From Acanthochlamys bracteata (Eukaryota > Streptophyta > Magnoliopsida > Pandanales > Velloziaceae), in NCBI GenBank assembly GCA_019914995.1, contig CM034131.1:9580501-9644500 (forward strand): DNA of 64,000 bases, written 5' to 3'. The notes beneath the pieces were generated by a model, which worked only from the letters and a program-made list of their open reading frames with translations, did no database searches and had not been told where the DNA came from. This document shows, piece by piece, positions 1 to 10,601 of this stretch. The stretch's first letter is position 1. Each line of letters begins with the position of its first letter. Position numbers and translations under genes: made by a program.

Positions 1-344
1 AATATTGCACAAGCGACAGAGTTCTTATGACACTACTGGCCACATAAAAAGCATAACACATCATTCATAAAATCCAAATCACGATAACCAATTCATCCTT
101 CCACCTGATATTCAGATAGAAAACAAAATGGTTAACTAATGAAACTAGTGTGACAATCCTTTGAAGCAACATGCTCCCAAAATGCATAGCAGCAATCAAA
201 TTCAAGCCCATAACACAGAACCAGACATGTACAGCATAGCTATTAGAACGAATCATGCCAAATTTCATTTTCCTACTAAACACAGAAGCAGACTGAAGCA
301 CAACTCTACCAGCAAAATCAGAGACTGGGAGAAGAATCAATTAC

Positions 345-966
345 CATCAGTCTCATCCTCATCAGGTAGCAACGGGAAATCAAGCCACGTCTCTGGGTGC
401 ATCGATATATTTCTTGCAAATGCCAGCACTTCTTCAGTGACTCCAATTGCCACCGATCCACTCTTATCAACTTCAAATTCTTCTTCATCTTCATCTTCCC
501 GTTCCGGGGCGAATAACGTAGAAGCAATCTTAGAGATCTCAGAGACGGCCTTTTTACTGGACAACATAGAGATCCCTGACCTAACCTTCCCACCGATCTC
601 TGCAAAATCATTCCGAATTCCAGCCAATCTCGGCGTTCCAATCGGCGATGATTCTTCTATCGGCGATTCGGAAGCCGGCGGTGATCTATTATCAGAAGTC
701 GGTGGAGGAGCGAGAAAATTAGCGACGCCCCAGAACTGTCTAGAAAGTGTTTTGGTGAGCTCGGAGATATCTTCTTTCACGCCGCTACGGCTCGATTGCT
801 GCTGATCTTCATCATTGACGCCAACAACAACACCGCCGTGTTCGATCGCCGAAGAATTTGAAGGAGAGTTAGACTTGTTTATGTCGTTGTCGTTGTTCTC
901 ATCTTCCTCTTGTTCTTCATCTTCGCCGCGAAGAGTGTTAACGAAGGAACGAGCAAGCCATGACAT
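345..966 (-). CDS. BSD-domain protein, first exon (partial gene)
   Basis: The first coding exon starts at ATG 966 and ends at a GT donor (344-343), leaving 207 codons plus one base. The protein opens MSWLARSFVNTLRG, then has a long acidic low-complexity stretch (E/D/N/S-rich, residues about 15-50). A conserved block follows (ELTKTLSRQFWGVANFLAPP, then a segment around GIRNDFAEIGGKVRSGISML). The exon ends with the start of a BSD domain (VTEEVLAFARNISMHPETWLDFPL). BSD domains occur in TFIIH p62, synapse-associated and DOS2-like proteins; the plant members with this N-terminus are mostly uncharacterised. The rest of the BSD domain and the C-terminus lie beyond the left edge. Bases 1-344 appear to be intron 1; I see no further exon there. 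The overlapping plus-strand frame is a shadow. Confidence 0.85.
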
Positions 967-1081
967 TTTGTTTCTGTTGTTCTTCTGATGATTGATCGAT
1001 CGATGAAGATAGGAAGAAAGGAAGAAGAACGAAGTGAGGCTGACTGCGGATGTTGGTTTGTGTATAGTGATTAGTTATATA

Positions 1082-1124
1082 CGGCCCACGTAATAAATAA
1101 ATGGGCTACATATGGCCCATTTAT
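1082..1124 (-). promoter_or_regulatory. Site II (TGGGCY) cluster upstream of the BSD gene
   Basis: Three TGGGC/GCCCA motifs lie within about 40 bp (cggccca, atgggct, ggcccat), 115-160 bp upstream of the BSD start codon. Clustered site II elements are known TCP-factor targets in promoters of growth and housekeeping plant genes. The assignment rests on motif and position only. Confidence 0.45.
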
Positions 1125-1481
1125 TGTCCAATTAAGAAGAGCGGAAAGAAAGAAGACTGGACGTTTAGAATTGCGTTTTGAAACACTTTTTTTTTTATTT
1201 AATTATTTAATTATATATTTTTTAATATAAAATTTTACATAGTGAAAATTTTTTATTATATATATATTTTTTTAATATAAAAAATAAAATCTATTTTTTA
1301 AAAAAATAAAAATATTTTTTATTTTAAAAAAGTTTTATTTTATAAACACTAAACATTTTTTAAAAACAAAGTTTAACGACATCATCTGTGACATATTAAC
1401 CAATTAATTATTTTACTGAAAAAGGTAAAAACTTTTTAAAATTTTTATTGTTTATAGACACATGAAATGTGATAAGATTTA

Positions 1482-1741
1482 GGGGGCGTTTGGGATTACT
1501 TATAAAATAGAGCTTTTGTGAAATGAAGAATATTTTTGTCCTTTTTGAAAAACGAGCTCTATTTTTTTTACTTCTAAAAAAATAATAAAAATATGCAATA
1601 AAAAGATCTCACTCCGTAAAATTTTTCTACACTTTCTAAATTTTTAAATAAATTTTTTATATATTTATAAAATATATATTGAAAAACGTGAAATGGAGAA
1701 TTGAAAAGTTGGGTTGGGAGAAAGCAAAGCCAAACACCCCC
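1482..1741. mobile_element. Tourist-like MITE (PIF/Harbinger type), family B copy 1
   Basis: This is a 260 bp AT-rich non-coding element. The left end reads GGGGGCGTTTGGGATT and the right end is complementary to GGGGGTGTTTGGCT, so 11 of the 12 outermost bases match. It is flanked by a TTA on each side (1479-1481 and 1742-1744), the 3-bp target duplication typical of PIF/Harbinger elements. Related but more diverged copies lie at 4895-5127 and 5598-5848, and probably 45520-45737. Confidence 0.75.
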
Positions 1742-2028
1742 TTATTGGCTCAGCGATGTAGATGAAACCAAGGGTACGATTTAATTTATTAAAAATATGC
1801 TTTTGTGACATTGAGTTCGACCGTAGCCGACTTCAAGCAAGGATATGACTACAGAAATTTTGATAAATTTGAGATAAATTAAAACATAAAAAAATAATTT
1901 GAGTTAAGATTTTGACAAAACAAAGAGATGTCCAAATTAAGGTGAATCAAAGAATTGGGCTCCTGCTACTCTCGAAAGCAGCCAGAGCACTCGCTGGGCT
2001 CAGCAACGGCAACGAGTGCAACGGAGAT

Positions 2029-2427
2029 CTAGTTCCATCCTGGCGAAAAAATTCCGAATGCTCCACCACCGTTAACAGTATTCCCATAATGCTGAAATTG
2101 TGACACGTGCTCAAACTCAGGCATGTGAGCTCGCTCCAGCGGTTGGTGTGGTGGCTGCATACCACGTGGAACAAGATCAAGAGGCCGCGGAGCATGAGCT
2201 GTCCCCGGCGGCAACGCATCAGCAGGTTGTTGCTGATCATGAGTTGTAGAAGCTCCAGCTCCAGTAAGCCTTTGAACTAGTTGTCTGAACTCTCTAGGTT
2301 TTACATGGTAAACCTTTTGTTGCGAAGGTATCGTAATAATTTCTTTACGCCGCCATGACTTTGCCGAAGACTTCCTGATTCCATGCATTATCAAATGATC
2401 TCCTTCTTGTTTCCTTTCTTTCTCCAT
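2029..2427 (-). CDS. VQ motif-containing protein
   Basis: This single-exon gene encodes 132 aa. The diagnostic VQ core FRQLVQRLTG (FxxxVQxLTG) is at about residues 48-57, preceded by KVYHVKPRE. The N-terminus is basic (MEKERKQEG, KSSAKSWRRKE), consistent with a nuclear protein. The tail is rich in P, H and Q and ends FGIFSPGWN. VQ proteins are plant cofactors that mostly bind WRKY transcription factors and act in defence, growth and light responses. Most are intronless and 100-250 aa, which fits. The sequence alone does not show which member this is. The stop is TAG at 2031-2029. Confidence 0.88.
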   Translation of the reverse strand: MEKERKQEGDHLIMHGIRKSSAKSWRRKEIITIPSQQKVYHVKPREFRQLVQRLTGAGASTTHDQQQPADALPPGTAHAPRPLDLVPRGMQPPHQPLERAHMPEFEHVSQFQHYGNTVNGGGAFGIFSPGWN

Positions 2428-2524
2428 TTTATTAATTAATTACTGGTGTTCACAATTGAAGGGAGATCGAGGATTTTGAATTTGGAGAATAAGATATATA
2501 ATTAACTAACGAGTTAAGTGTGTG

Positions 2525-2535
2525 TATATATATAT
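2525..2535 (-). promoter_or_regulatory. Possible TATA box of the VQ gene
   Basis: An alternating TATATATATAT run lies about 100 bp upstream of the VQ start codon. Position and composition suit a TATA box, but such runs are common in this AT-rich DNA. Confidence 0.35.
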
Positions 2536-3797
2536 GAAGAGCAACAGCAGCTAGCGGCGGCTTTCATAGTTTGAAAGTGAATGCATGTTCGTGTTATTGC
2601 TTGTTGACTAGTCAAACTTGAACGGCGGCTTCCTATTAGCCCTAGTTTAGCTGGAGTACCTACGCTCTGCTGACTGACGGTGACGACGGCACGGGAGTCT
2701 TTCAGCGTTTTAGGTGCCGTTTAGCCTGGCTAAACGTTTTGAAAGAAAAAAAAAAATTACATTTTAAAATAATTTTTTATAACATATCATAATTTCAAAC
2801 AAATTTTATAAATAAAAAATTATATATGCTAATTATATATATTTTTTGCTTTAGTAAAAATAAATATCTTTTTATTTTAAAATATTTTTATTTTAAAATT
2901 TTATTTTATGAGAATCTTCAAACTGTTCCTTTACTTGTATGACTAATAAGAGTTTGGTAGAATTTGAATAAGTGCCATATTACAAATAAGTTTGATAAGT
3001 TACAATAAACTAAAAACATAAAATTTAAATTTAAAGTGACTAAAAAATTTAATTCCATACAATTGTAATAGATTTTAGTATAAGTCTTTTTTTTATAATA
3101 GGCCTTCTTTATTACTACTGGGCCCACCTTGGAGCCCAGTGTTCTAGGTTGTAGGTAGGTAGCTTGAACTATATTGTTACACGGATGAATTGTAGATAAT
3201 GAATAATTAATATACATTTTTTTATTTAATATTAATAAATTAAAATATTAAAAAATTTACGAAATATATGTTTATAAGTACTTTCAAACGGTTTAATTCA
3301 ATAATAAAATACCTATGTATATCTTTAACCTAATAGTACGATTTTTTATTTTAATGTAGGATATGAAAAAATTATATTATTTGATTAACGTAACATAAAT
3401 ACCAATCGTGCCTATAATATATTTTAAAAGATAAATTTTTTCTTGCAATGATAATCTTCGTTTCAGTATCAATCCATTAAATGAAACGTAAAAAACTTCC
3501 TATACATCAATTTTCAAAAGAACAGAAACAGCAAGTTTTTCGTACACAACAATTAATTAAGCCACGATAACAACGTGTTACCTTAAAGACAGATTCCTAA
3601 TCACGTTCCAGGAAACAACGCAGTATCTAAAAAAAACCATGGTTTATTTAGCCGCAGTTTGCATTAATCATCCATAGTTATCCATAATAGTATTATTAAA
3701 ACAATCTCCAAAAGTCTAATTAAGCACGTTCTCATCAATCTTAGAAAAGAAATTTTCAACTGCTCATCGCATTTGGAAATTGGAAACCCTAGCTAAT

Positions 3798-3806
3798 TAT
3801 ATAAAA
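3798..3806 (+). promoter_or_regulatory. TATA box of the 3.9 kb gene
   Basis: TATATAAAA lies about 85-90 bp upstream of the chosen ATG at 3889, leaving room for a leader of about 60 nt. It is the best TATA match in the region. Confidence 0.5.
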
Positions 3807-3888
3807 CCCAGATCTTTTTCCTTGCCTGAAAGTTGAGAGATTATTTGTTTGCAGTTTGAAGATTGAGATTAATTACCTTATTAGAAAG

Positions 3889-4341
3889 ATGAGCAAAGGA
3901 AGCAGCAGCAGGTTGGCAAAATACATCCGTCTTCCGATACGAGTACTCGGCCGAGCTAGAGATTTTTACGTCGACAGCATGAACAGTTGCGCAGGACGGA
4001 TGCCGGCGGCAACCATGGCCGGTGCTTCGGCAGGTTCGTGGACAGTTGGTCCAACCATGCAACGTAGCTTCAGCACAGCATCGAACGGGTCTTCGAATGC
4101 GGATGAAGATCTCCGTGGGCTTATTCGTGCCGCTTCACAGAGCAAGTATAGACAACAGCTGGTTTTGCCGGTGGTGTCGAGGAGCCAGAGTGTTGTTGTT
4201 GGAAGGATTGATGAAGACAAGGAGGTTGGTGAGTTTGATGAAGAAGCTGTTAGAGTTGGTGGTGATTTGTTGTTGCCTAGAAGCCGGAGTTACGCCGTCG
4301 GTGGCCAGAAGATGAGAAGGGTTGGGTTTCTTTTTAGTTAG
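3889..4341 (+). CDS. Uncharacterised small plant protein
   Basis: This single-exon frame encodes 150 aa. The start is the first ATG (MSKGSSSRLAKYIRL); the in-frame sequence further upstream begins at a TTG and is leader. A basic N-terminal block (about residues 7-32, RLAKYIRLPIRVLGRARDFY then VDSMNSCAGR) looks conserved. A middle acidic/leucine block reads DEDLRGLIRAAS. The C-terminus is LLPRSRSYAVGGQKMRRVGF and then LFS. The Ser-rich and Arg-rich character and GC-rich codons set it apart from the AT-rich flanks and support a real gene. I believe homologues of this layout occur across eudicots without known function, but I cannot name the family. There is no signal peptide, membrane segment or catalytic motif. 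Confidence 0.72.
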   Translation: MSKGSSSRLAKYIRLPIRVLGRARDFYVDSMNSCAGRMPAATMAGASAGSWTVGPTMQRSFSTASNGSSNADEDLRGLIRAASQSKYRQQLVLPVVSRSQSVVVGRIDEDKEVGEFDEEAVRVGGDLLLPRSRSYAVGGQKMRRVGFLFS

Positions 4342-4894
4342 GGCATGTTTCAGTTTCACCCTTTCATAAAATTATTTTCAAAAAAACGAAACACGCACTT
4401 GGGATTTCTTCTTTGCTTACAAAGTTGATAATGAAAATTTTATGAATCTCTTTAATTGTTTCCTTCCATTTACCATATTTACAGGTGCAGGTTTTTCCAT
4501 GAAAAAGTCAATTTGACTCTAGAGTGTTCTTTTATATAAGAACAAGGTTCTTAAAAGAATCATTTATACAGAAATCCCTTTTAACACTTTTGAAAGTGTT
4601 TATTAGATAATTTTTTTAAATAAAAATGTTTAAAAATAAGTTTTATTTTTATCTAATAAATAAAAAATAATATAAAATTATGACATATAATTTTTGTACT
4701 TCTACATTTTAAATAAATTTTATAAAAGTTTTATTAATGATATAAACTAAAAACTTAAATGTAAGCGGTTAAGAAATAATGACAAACGTCTATTAGAATT
4801 CTTGTGTAGATATAAAAGTCAACAACTACATCATATATATACATGACGCATTATAGATTTAACTGATTAGAAACATCTCCAAAGTCCAAACAAA

Positions 4895-5127
4895 GAGTGC
4901 GTTTTGAGAATACTTTTAAAATAATTAAAATGAAAATTATTTTATTTTTTTGAAAAATAAGTTTTTTTTATTTAAAAAAATAAAAAAATAAAATTTTTTC
5001 ACTATGTAAAGTTTTTTAATTTTCTAAAATTTTTATTAAAATTTATAATTACTTATAAAAAAGTATTAAAAATATGAAATAAAAAATTATAAAACTATTT
5101 TTAAATAAAGTAATATCAAACGCAGCC
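4895..5127. mobile_element. Tourist-like MITE, family B copy 3 (diverged)
   Basis: The left end GAGTGCGTTTTGAGAAT and the reverse complement of the right end, GGCTGCGTTTGATATTAC, share the GTGCGTTT(T)GA core. The inside is AT-rich. AAA flanks both ends (4892-4894, 5128-5130), a possible variant of the 3-bp TSD. Confidence 0.5.
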
Positions 5128-5597
5128 AAAATAATAGAACAATATGATTTGGTACTGAGTTCTAATGAGACGCTTATGAGTGCGAGATTTTTTTTAAAAA
5201 AATATTTTAAAATTTTTTAAAATAAGTTTTAATTTATTTGAACTAAAAGAAACAAATAATAAATTTATGATATTTAATTTTTTTATATTTTAAAATTTTT
5301 AAACAAAAATTATATTTAAAATTTTTATTAAAAGTATCTAATAATTATGTAAAATAAAAATGTAATCTCAATATTGATAACAAGGTATGGGCTTGATTAA
5401 ATGATACCACCCAGATTTGATCGCGATCTTTCCGTGTTGTGTAGAATGAAGGGCCTTCTTAACTATTACCGGTCCATTGTGGAAACCTAATATGAGAAAG
5501 GTTTATTTTATCGTATTTTAATTGTGCAGTTATAATAATTATAAACCATATGATATACAGAAATAATAAAGACATTACTACTCTGCATTGTAACGAG

Positions 5598-5848
5598 AGG
5601 AGTGTTTGGGATTGTTTATAGAATAGAATTTTTTAAAATAAAATTTTTTTGTTCTATTTATAAAAGGAATTTTATTTTTTATTATGTAAAAAATACTAAT
5701 AAAATAATTATTAATAAAATTTTATGATGTAGAATTTTATTATAATTTTTAAATTTTAAATAATTTTAATAAAATATAATAAATTTTATTTAAAAAATAA
5801 AATAAAATATTTTTTTGAAATAGAGTGAACGGAATACCAAACGGGCCC
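5598..5848. mobile_element. Tourist-like MITE, family B copy 2
   Basis: The left end AGGAGTGTTTGGGATTG matches the start of the 1482 copy (GTTTGGGATT shared). The right end ...ACCAAACGGGCCC is complementary to GGGCCCGTTTGGT. Length is about 251 bp and the inside is AT-rich. No clear target duplication remains. Confidence 0.55.
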
Positions 5849-6141
5849 GAAATCTTGTAACTATAAAGCTTTGATGGGCAAGTTCTGGGCTGCTATCGAA
5901 CTGGCAAGATTCAAAACAGCTAAAATCCATGTGCATGTTGGCCCGGCCTGGTGTGCTCGTATGTAACATAACTTCGTTTTTTATATGCAACTTTTAAAGC
6001 CCGACATTATTGGTTATTTTGTTGTTTTCATGACGGTACACGTGATTGTTCATTCACGGACCGCGAAAGTGAATGAACAATTTTTTAGGGAATATTTGAA
6101 ACAATTTTTTTTTTAAATAAGTTTATTTTTGTTTAGAAATA

Positions 6142-6162
6142 AATAATAATAATAATAATAAT
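6142..6162. repeat. (AAT)7 microsatellite
   Basis: Seven perfect AAT units lie in non-coding AT-rich DNA. Confidence 0.9.
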
Positions 6163-7753
6163 ACTAACAATATCTTACAATATATCTTATAATATATATA
6201 TTTTATATCTTTTATGATTTTAAAAATATCAAATATTATACGGATGTTAATAAAAAATATAAAATAAAAATTATAATGAAAAAGAGTTGAAATTTAAAAA
6301 GCACTCTAAAAAATCACCAGAAAACGAAAAAGAGCATTAGTATTCATATTTATGACATATTTCAATCTCAAATAAAAGTAAATTTAATAAATAAAATTTA
6401 ATAAAATATAATCAGTGATAATTAAATATATAAAATTAAGTTAGATAAAACTTTATCAAAATAATATTTAGTATGAAAATAGAATTAAAATGTAAAGTGC
6501 TAATTAAAATATGTCTAAAACCTGAAGAGAAAGTAAAATTAATGATAATCAAAATACGTTATTCACAATTTAGCATTGTACCAAAGTCAATCTATAAATT
6601 CAGAGATAGAGATGAAGAAACAAGCGGAGAACCGACCCGGCTGGGTTGGGTTGCCGGATTTTGATTTGGTGCAATTTTTTCTTAATCTCAAAACTTTTTT
6701 AATATAATAATAAAAATAAATATTAAAATTATTTATTATATTGATCAAATTAATAATTAATATATATATTAATCGACGTGAGCAGACCGTCCGGGGGGTC
6801 GATAAAATCGACTTTATACTATCTGATATAATTAGACCGAGCTTGTCATTATTAATGGGCCAATGGAACTGTTCATAAAACAGACAGCCCATAACTCAGC
6901 AACGTGTCTATTTAGAAGGTTTTTGAAAATATTTTAAAAATATATTTTAAAAATAAAAATATTTTTATTTTTATTTTAAAAATTTTTTTGATTTAAAAAC
7001 AATAAATAATAATAAGATAATTTTTTATAATATCTATAATTTTAAATAAATTTATAAAAAATTATAAAAATTTATTTAAAAATATAAATTAAAAAATTAT
7101 TTTCTGAAATGAAATACAAAACAGTTAACACGATCCATATTTTCAACACTATTTAAGGACGTGGTCTATATTAACAATTATTTTTGTGATTATTTATTAG
7201 TTTCAGTAATTATAACTAGAAACTGCTAAAAATAAATTTCTAAAGATAATTATAAGCATCGTACTAGACAAAAAAAGTCCGAAATATGTTTTGAGTAGCA
7301 CGTTTAGCATAGAACCGTCCTGCATAGCCACTTCAACCATTTGCCCGAACAAGTCTCTGCCAGGGAAGTCAGCATCCTTCGAGATTCATTACTTTTCAGG
7401 AGGTTTTTCCTCGAATCGAATTTGTGTTATTCTTCACATGCTTAGATCTCAACAATTTCAGTCCATTCTGATCAAGATCTACCTTAAAGGTTTGTGATTC
7501 TTGGATGACAGCCCACTTGAGTTCTTCGATCTAAGAAGTTGAGTTGTTAAACCACAGTTCTGTGAAACTTTTACGATATTGAGATGCGAGTTGTTATTTC
7601 TTCAGTGGTGCAGAGGAGTTGGGATGGTTTTGGTAGGATTTATTTGAGTTTTGGATCGACAGGTAGTGTTAGATTGCATAAAAATTTTGGAATTGAGATG
7701 TGGAGAAGGTAATTTTGATTAAATAGTTTGGATTTGTGATTATTTTGTTGGAG

Positions 7754-10177
7754 ATGCAGAGTAGAGTTTTGCCATTAGAAGATGGTAAAGATCCAACACA
7801 GAGGAGTCATAGTCACAGACATTTTCAATCTAGGATACTCCTACTTTTGGTGTTTTTCATAGTTGCCGGCGTCGGATTTTCGATTTTTAGTATTTATATG
7901 ACTCGGTTTTATGGCATTCAAACCGTGATTAAGGAAATCCGTTCGAGTTATCAGCCATGCAGAGTTGAGGAGCAGGATAGTGTTGTTACTCTTAGCAAAT
8001 GGATAAAGCAGCCATCAAACTTGATGCACAAAATGACAGATGAGGAACTCTTTTGGAGAGCCTCTATGGTTCCTCAGGTCAAAAAGTACCCATTTAAAAG
8101 GACACCGAAGATTGCCTTTATGTTTCTTGCAGTTGGGAATTTGCCGCTTGCTCTGCTGTGGGACAAGTTTTTTCAAGGGAATGAAGCACTTTATTCCATT
8201 TATGTACATTCATTGCCAACTTATAAGACTAACTCTCCTGCAAATTCAAGTTTTTATGGGAGGCAGATCCCAAGCAAGGTAGTGCTATTGGTTAATACCA
8301 ATCTAAGATCATACATTGGGTTTCTTTCTATAAAGATGGTAACTTGTCATGCCTTTTGTGTTACATTGAAGTTTATTCTTCTGCACACAAGGTGAACATA
8401 ATTGGTGATCTACTCTTCAGTAACTTATCTAGAATACACAACCTAGATGTATTGGCTTCACTAAGGAAGTTCTCTGTCATTCCCACACATGATCATGATT
8501 TTTATCATAGTTTGAGCTACCTACACAGGCAAATGAGTTGCTTGCAAAACATTTGTTTAGAAACCCCATCAGATGAAGTTTCCAATAAATCCTAAATCCA
8601 TGTTAACATGGTTATTTACTATTATTATTGCCCTAGTTTGAAGGTTCACTACTATTATAAATTTTGCAATTTTGTTTGCGAAAATCGTCCTTTGAACTCC
8701 TGACTTTGTATAGGCCATCCCCAAGGACTTACACGGCATCGAGTTCCTAATGCTAGGGTGAACTATTGAGAGGCACTTTGGCAAAAGACTTAGGTGGTAT
8801 GGTATTGAGTTTCTTCCTTGTGCATTTTTTCTTTTAAGATGAGGACTTTTTGTGTGGTCTCATTGTTCTTATTTTCATATAGGATCTCTTTGGACTAGAT
8901 GCACTCTCTAGTCAAATTAGCTTAGTGCCTGCCATTATGAATGTTTTTCTTTCTTTCTTTTTTTTCCTTTCTTTTTCCCCCGTACTTTACTGAAATTTTA
9001 CTTTTTACTGGAGAATATCTGGGAATTAACTAGATTTGTGTTAAAGTAAGCCTAAATAAATGGGTAGCATCTTATCTATATATGATCAACCTTTATGTGC
9101 ACATTTATTGTACCTGGATTGGGAACTGGTGATGTTGAACCTTATTAGGTTGGTGGAACTAGAGATGAAATAGCTAGCAGGAAGATTCATTAGGGCATAC
9201 AATCACTGTCATTATAATGTGATGTACTGCTCATTTTGCAGCTTCCTATAGCAGTTGGTCATAGCAACCCTCTTAAAATGTTTTTTCTGTCGTAACGGCA
9301 AGCCTGGTACTTAATTGCGAACTTGGAAAAAGTTTATGTGAAAGCTTATATGCTGTGCAAACCAGATGAGAGCACGCTTTTATGAATTCAAGAATTTATA
9401 TTAAGTCTTAAAAGGACTATGTATGTGTAAATTGATATCTTATTGTTTGTGCATATATAATATATATGGAAGAGTAGAAGAGTTATCTTTGCTCTCTTAG
9501 GTAACATCATGCCCTTGTGTTTTATCTTTTCCTAGGAGGTTGTATGGGGAACGATGAGCATGTGTGACGCTGAGAGGCGGCTCCTTGCAAATGCATTGCT
9601 TGACATATCAAACGAATGGTTTGTCCTGCTATCGGAGTCATGCATTCCTCTTTACAACTTCAGTACGATCTACACATACTTGAGGAGATCTAAATACAGC
9701 TTCATTAGTGCATTCGATGATCCTGGTCCTTATGGGAGGGGGAGGTATGATCCCAACATGGCTCCAGAAGTCAACATAACACAGTGGCGGAAAGCCTCCC
9801 AGTGGTTTGAAATTGATAGGAGGCTTGCGGTAACTATTATCAAAGACATCGTTTATTACCCAAAGTTCAAGGAATTCTGCAAGCCCAACTGCTATGTTGA
9901 TGAGCATTACTTCCCAACCATGCTCTATATTGAAGCAGCACATCTCTTGGCTAACCGGACGATAACCTGGGTGGATTGGTCCAGGGCCGGAGCCCATCCT
10001 GCTACATTTGGTAAGGGCGACATAACAGAGGAATATCTGAAGAATATTCTGGAAGGAGATAATTGCTCGTATAATGACGGCAGCTCACGTGTTTGTCATA
10101 TGTTTGCCAGAAAATTTTCTCCTAGTGCCTTGGAGCCTCTTGTGAAGCTTGCACCTCATGTCCTTGGTTTTGGCTAG
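7754..10177 (+). CDS. GT14 glycosyltransferase, Core-2/I-branching type (DUF266)
   Basis: Two exons: 7754-8278 and 9536-10177, joined in phase 0, giving 387-388 aa as usual for plant DUF266/GT14. ATG 7754 ([11 protein letters not shown]) is used; the upstream in-frame codon is GTG. Residues about 30-55 ([20 protein letters not shown]) form one membrane anchor, so this is probably a type II Golgi protein. The Branch domain starts at [20 protein letters not shown]. The intron splits the block FYGRQIPSK | [29 protein letters not shown] and HYFPTMLY follow. The family is related to animal beta-1,6-GlcNAc transferases; plant acceptors are mostly unknown (cell-wall glycans or arabinogalactan proteins). 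The 1.26 kb intron holds no obvious insert. An LTR retrotransposon begins 424 bp after the stop. Confidence 0.9.
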
Positions 10178-10601
10178 TGATTTTTTCTTAGCTCTAAAGC
10201 CACATTGTTTAATATTGTTAGACTGATTCTTATAATGGTTTCACTTGAGGAATTTATAACGAAGATGCAACGTTTTTGTTGTTTTATCCATTACTGAATT
10301 AAGCGTTGTTATCTCTTAGAATGTTCTTGCAATGAACATTAAAACTTTGATCTATTTTGAAGCCGTTGCCGGTATTTTGGTGTCACGTAAGATTATTTCT
10401 ATAGTCAGCAATTCGGTTGTTTTCAGCTTCTTGTTGTCATGAGCAATTCATGCTAAAAGGTTGAAAATGGTATCAAGTATTCAATTGATCAGGTATCCAA
10501 AAATTTCAAAATCCAAAAAAGGTAGGACTGAGATGAAATGCCTCTCATTGGGATGGGTATCTAACGATGAACGAAGGATTGAAAAGGCACTATAAAACTA
10601 G
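10178..10601 (+). other. 3' flank of the GT14 gene
   Basis: This is probably the 3' UTR and terminator region of the GT14 gene, ending exactly where the 5' LTR begins. AT-rich possible poly(A) signals occur (for example attaaaac near 10340), but none can be fixed. Confidence 0.5.

Larger units (their letters stand above)
967..2028. other. Intergenic: BSD leader/promoter, AT-rich DNA and one MITE
   Basis: This holds the BSD 5' leader and promoter (967 to about 1170), AT-rich spacer (about 1180-1480), the MITE at 1482-1741, and the 3' flank of the VQ gene (about 1745-2028). No convincing coding sequence was seen; the short plus-strand frame at 1912-2103 is antisense to the VQ gene. Confidence 0.6.
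2428..3888. other. Intergenic between VQ gene and the 3.9 kb gene
   Basis: This contains the VQ leader and promoter, then AT-rich spacer (about 2740-3480), and from about 3490 the promoter of the next gene. The segment about 2712-2925 (starting near GGTGCCGTTTAGCC) may be an eroded MITE, but no matching right end is clear. No gene was seen. Confidence 0.5.
4342..7753. other. Long AT-rich intergenic region with MITEs
   Basis: This 3.4 kb stretch is very AT-rich, with many poly(A)/poly(T) tracts. It contains two MITE copies (4895-5127, 5598-5848), an (AAT)7 microsatellite, and other AT-rich blocks (about 5180-5340, 6085-6310, 6910-7115) that may be worn MITEs. From about 7290 the composition becomes gene-like, and this part probably holds the promoter and 5' leader of the GT14 gene. 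The small frames here are chance. Confidence 0.55.

Noticed and set aside
161-805. Plus-strand open frame of 214 codons
   Set aside because: It is antisense to the BSD exon, low-complexity (Ser-rich mirror of the acidic coding strand), and has no domain.
1912-2240. Frames over the VQ gene on other strands or frames
   Set aside because: Shadows of the VQ coding sequence, whose FxxxVQxLTG motif is decisive.
6142-6162. Short repeats as a CRISPR-like array
   Set aside because: A plain microsatellite; this is a plant nuclear genome with no spacer-repeat pattern or cas genes.
7291-7497. 68-codon frame upstream of GT14
   Set aside because: It starts with TTG, has no family, and lies where the GT14 leader should be.
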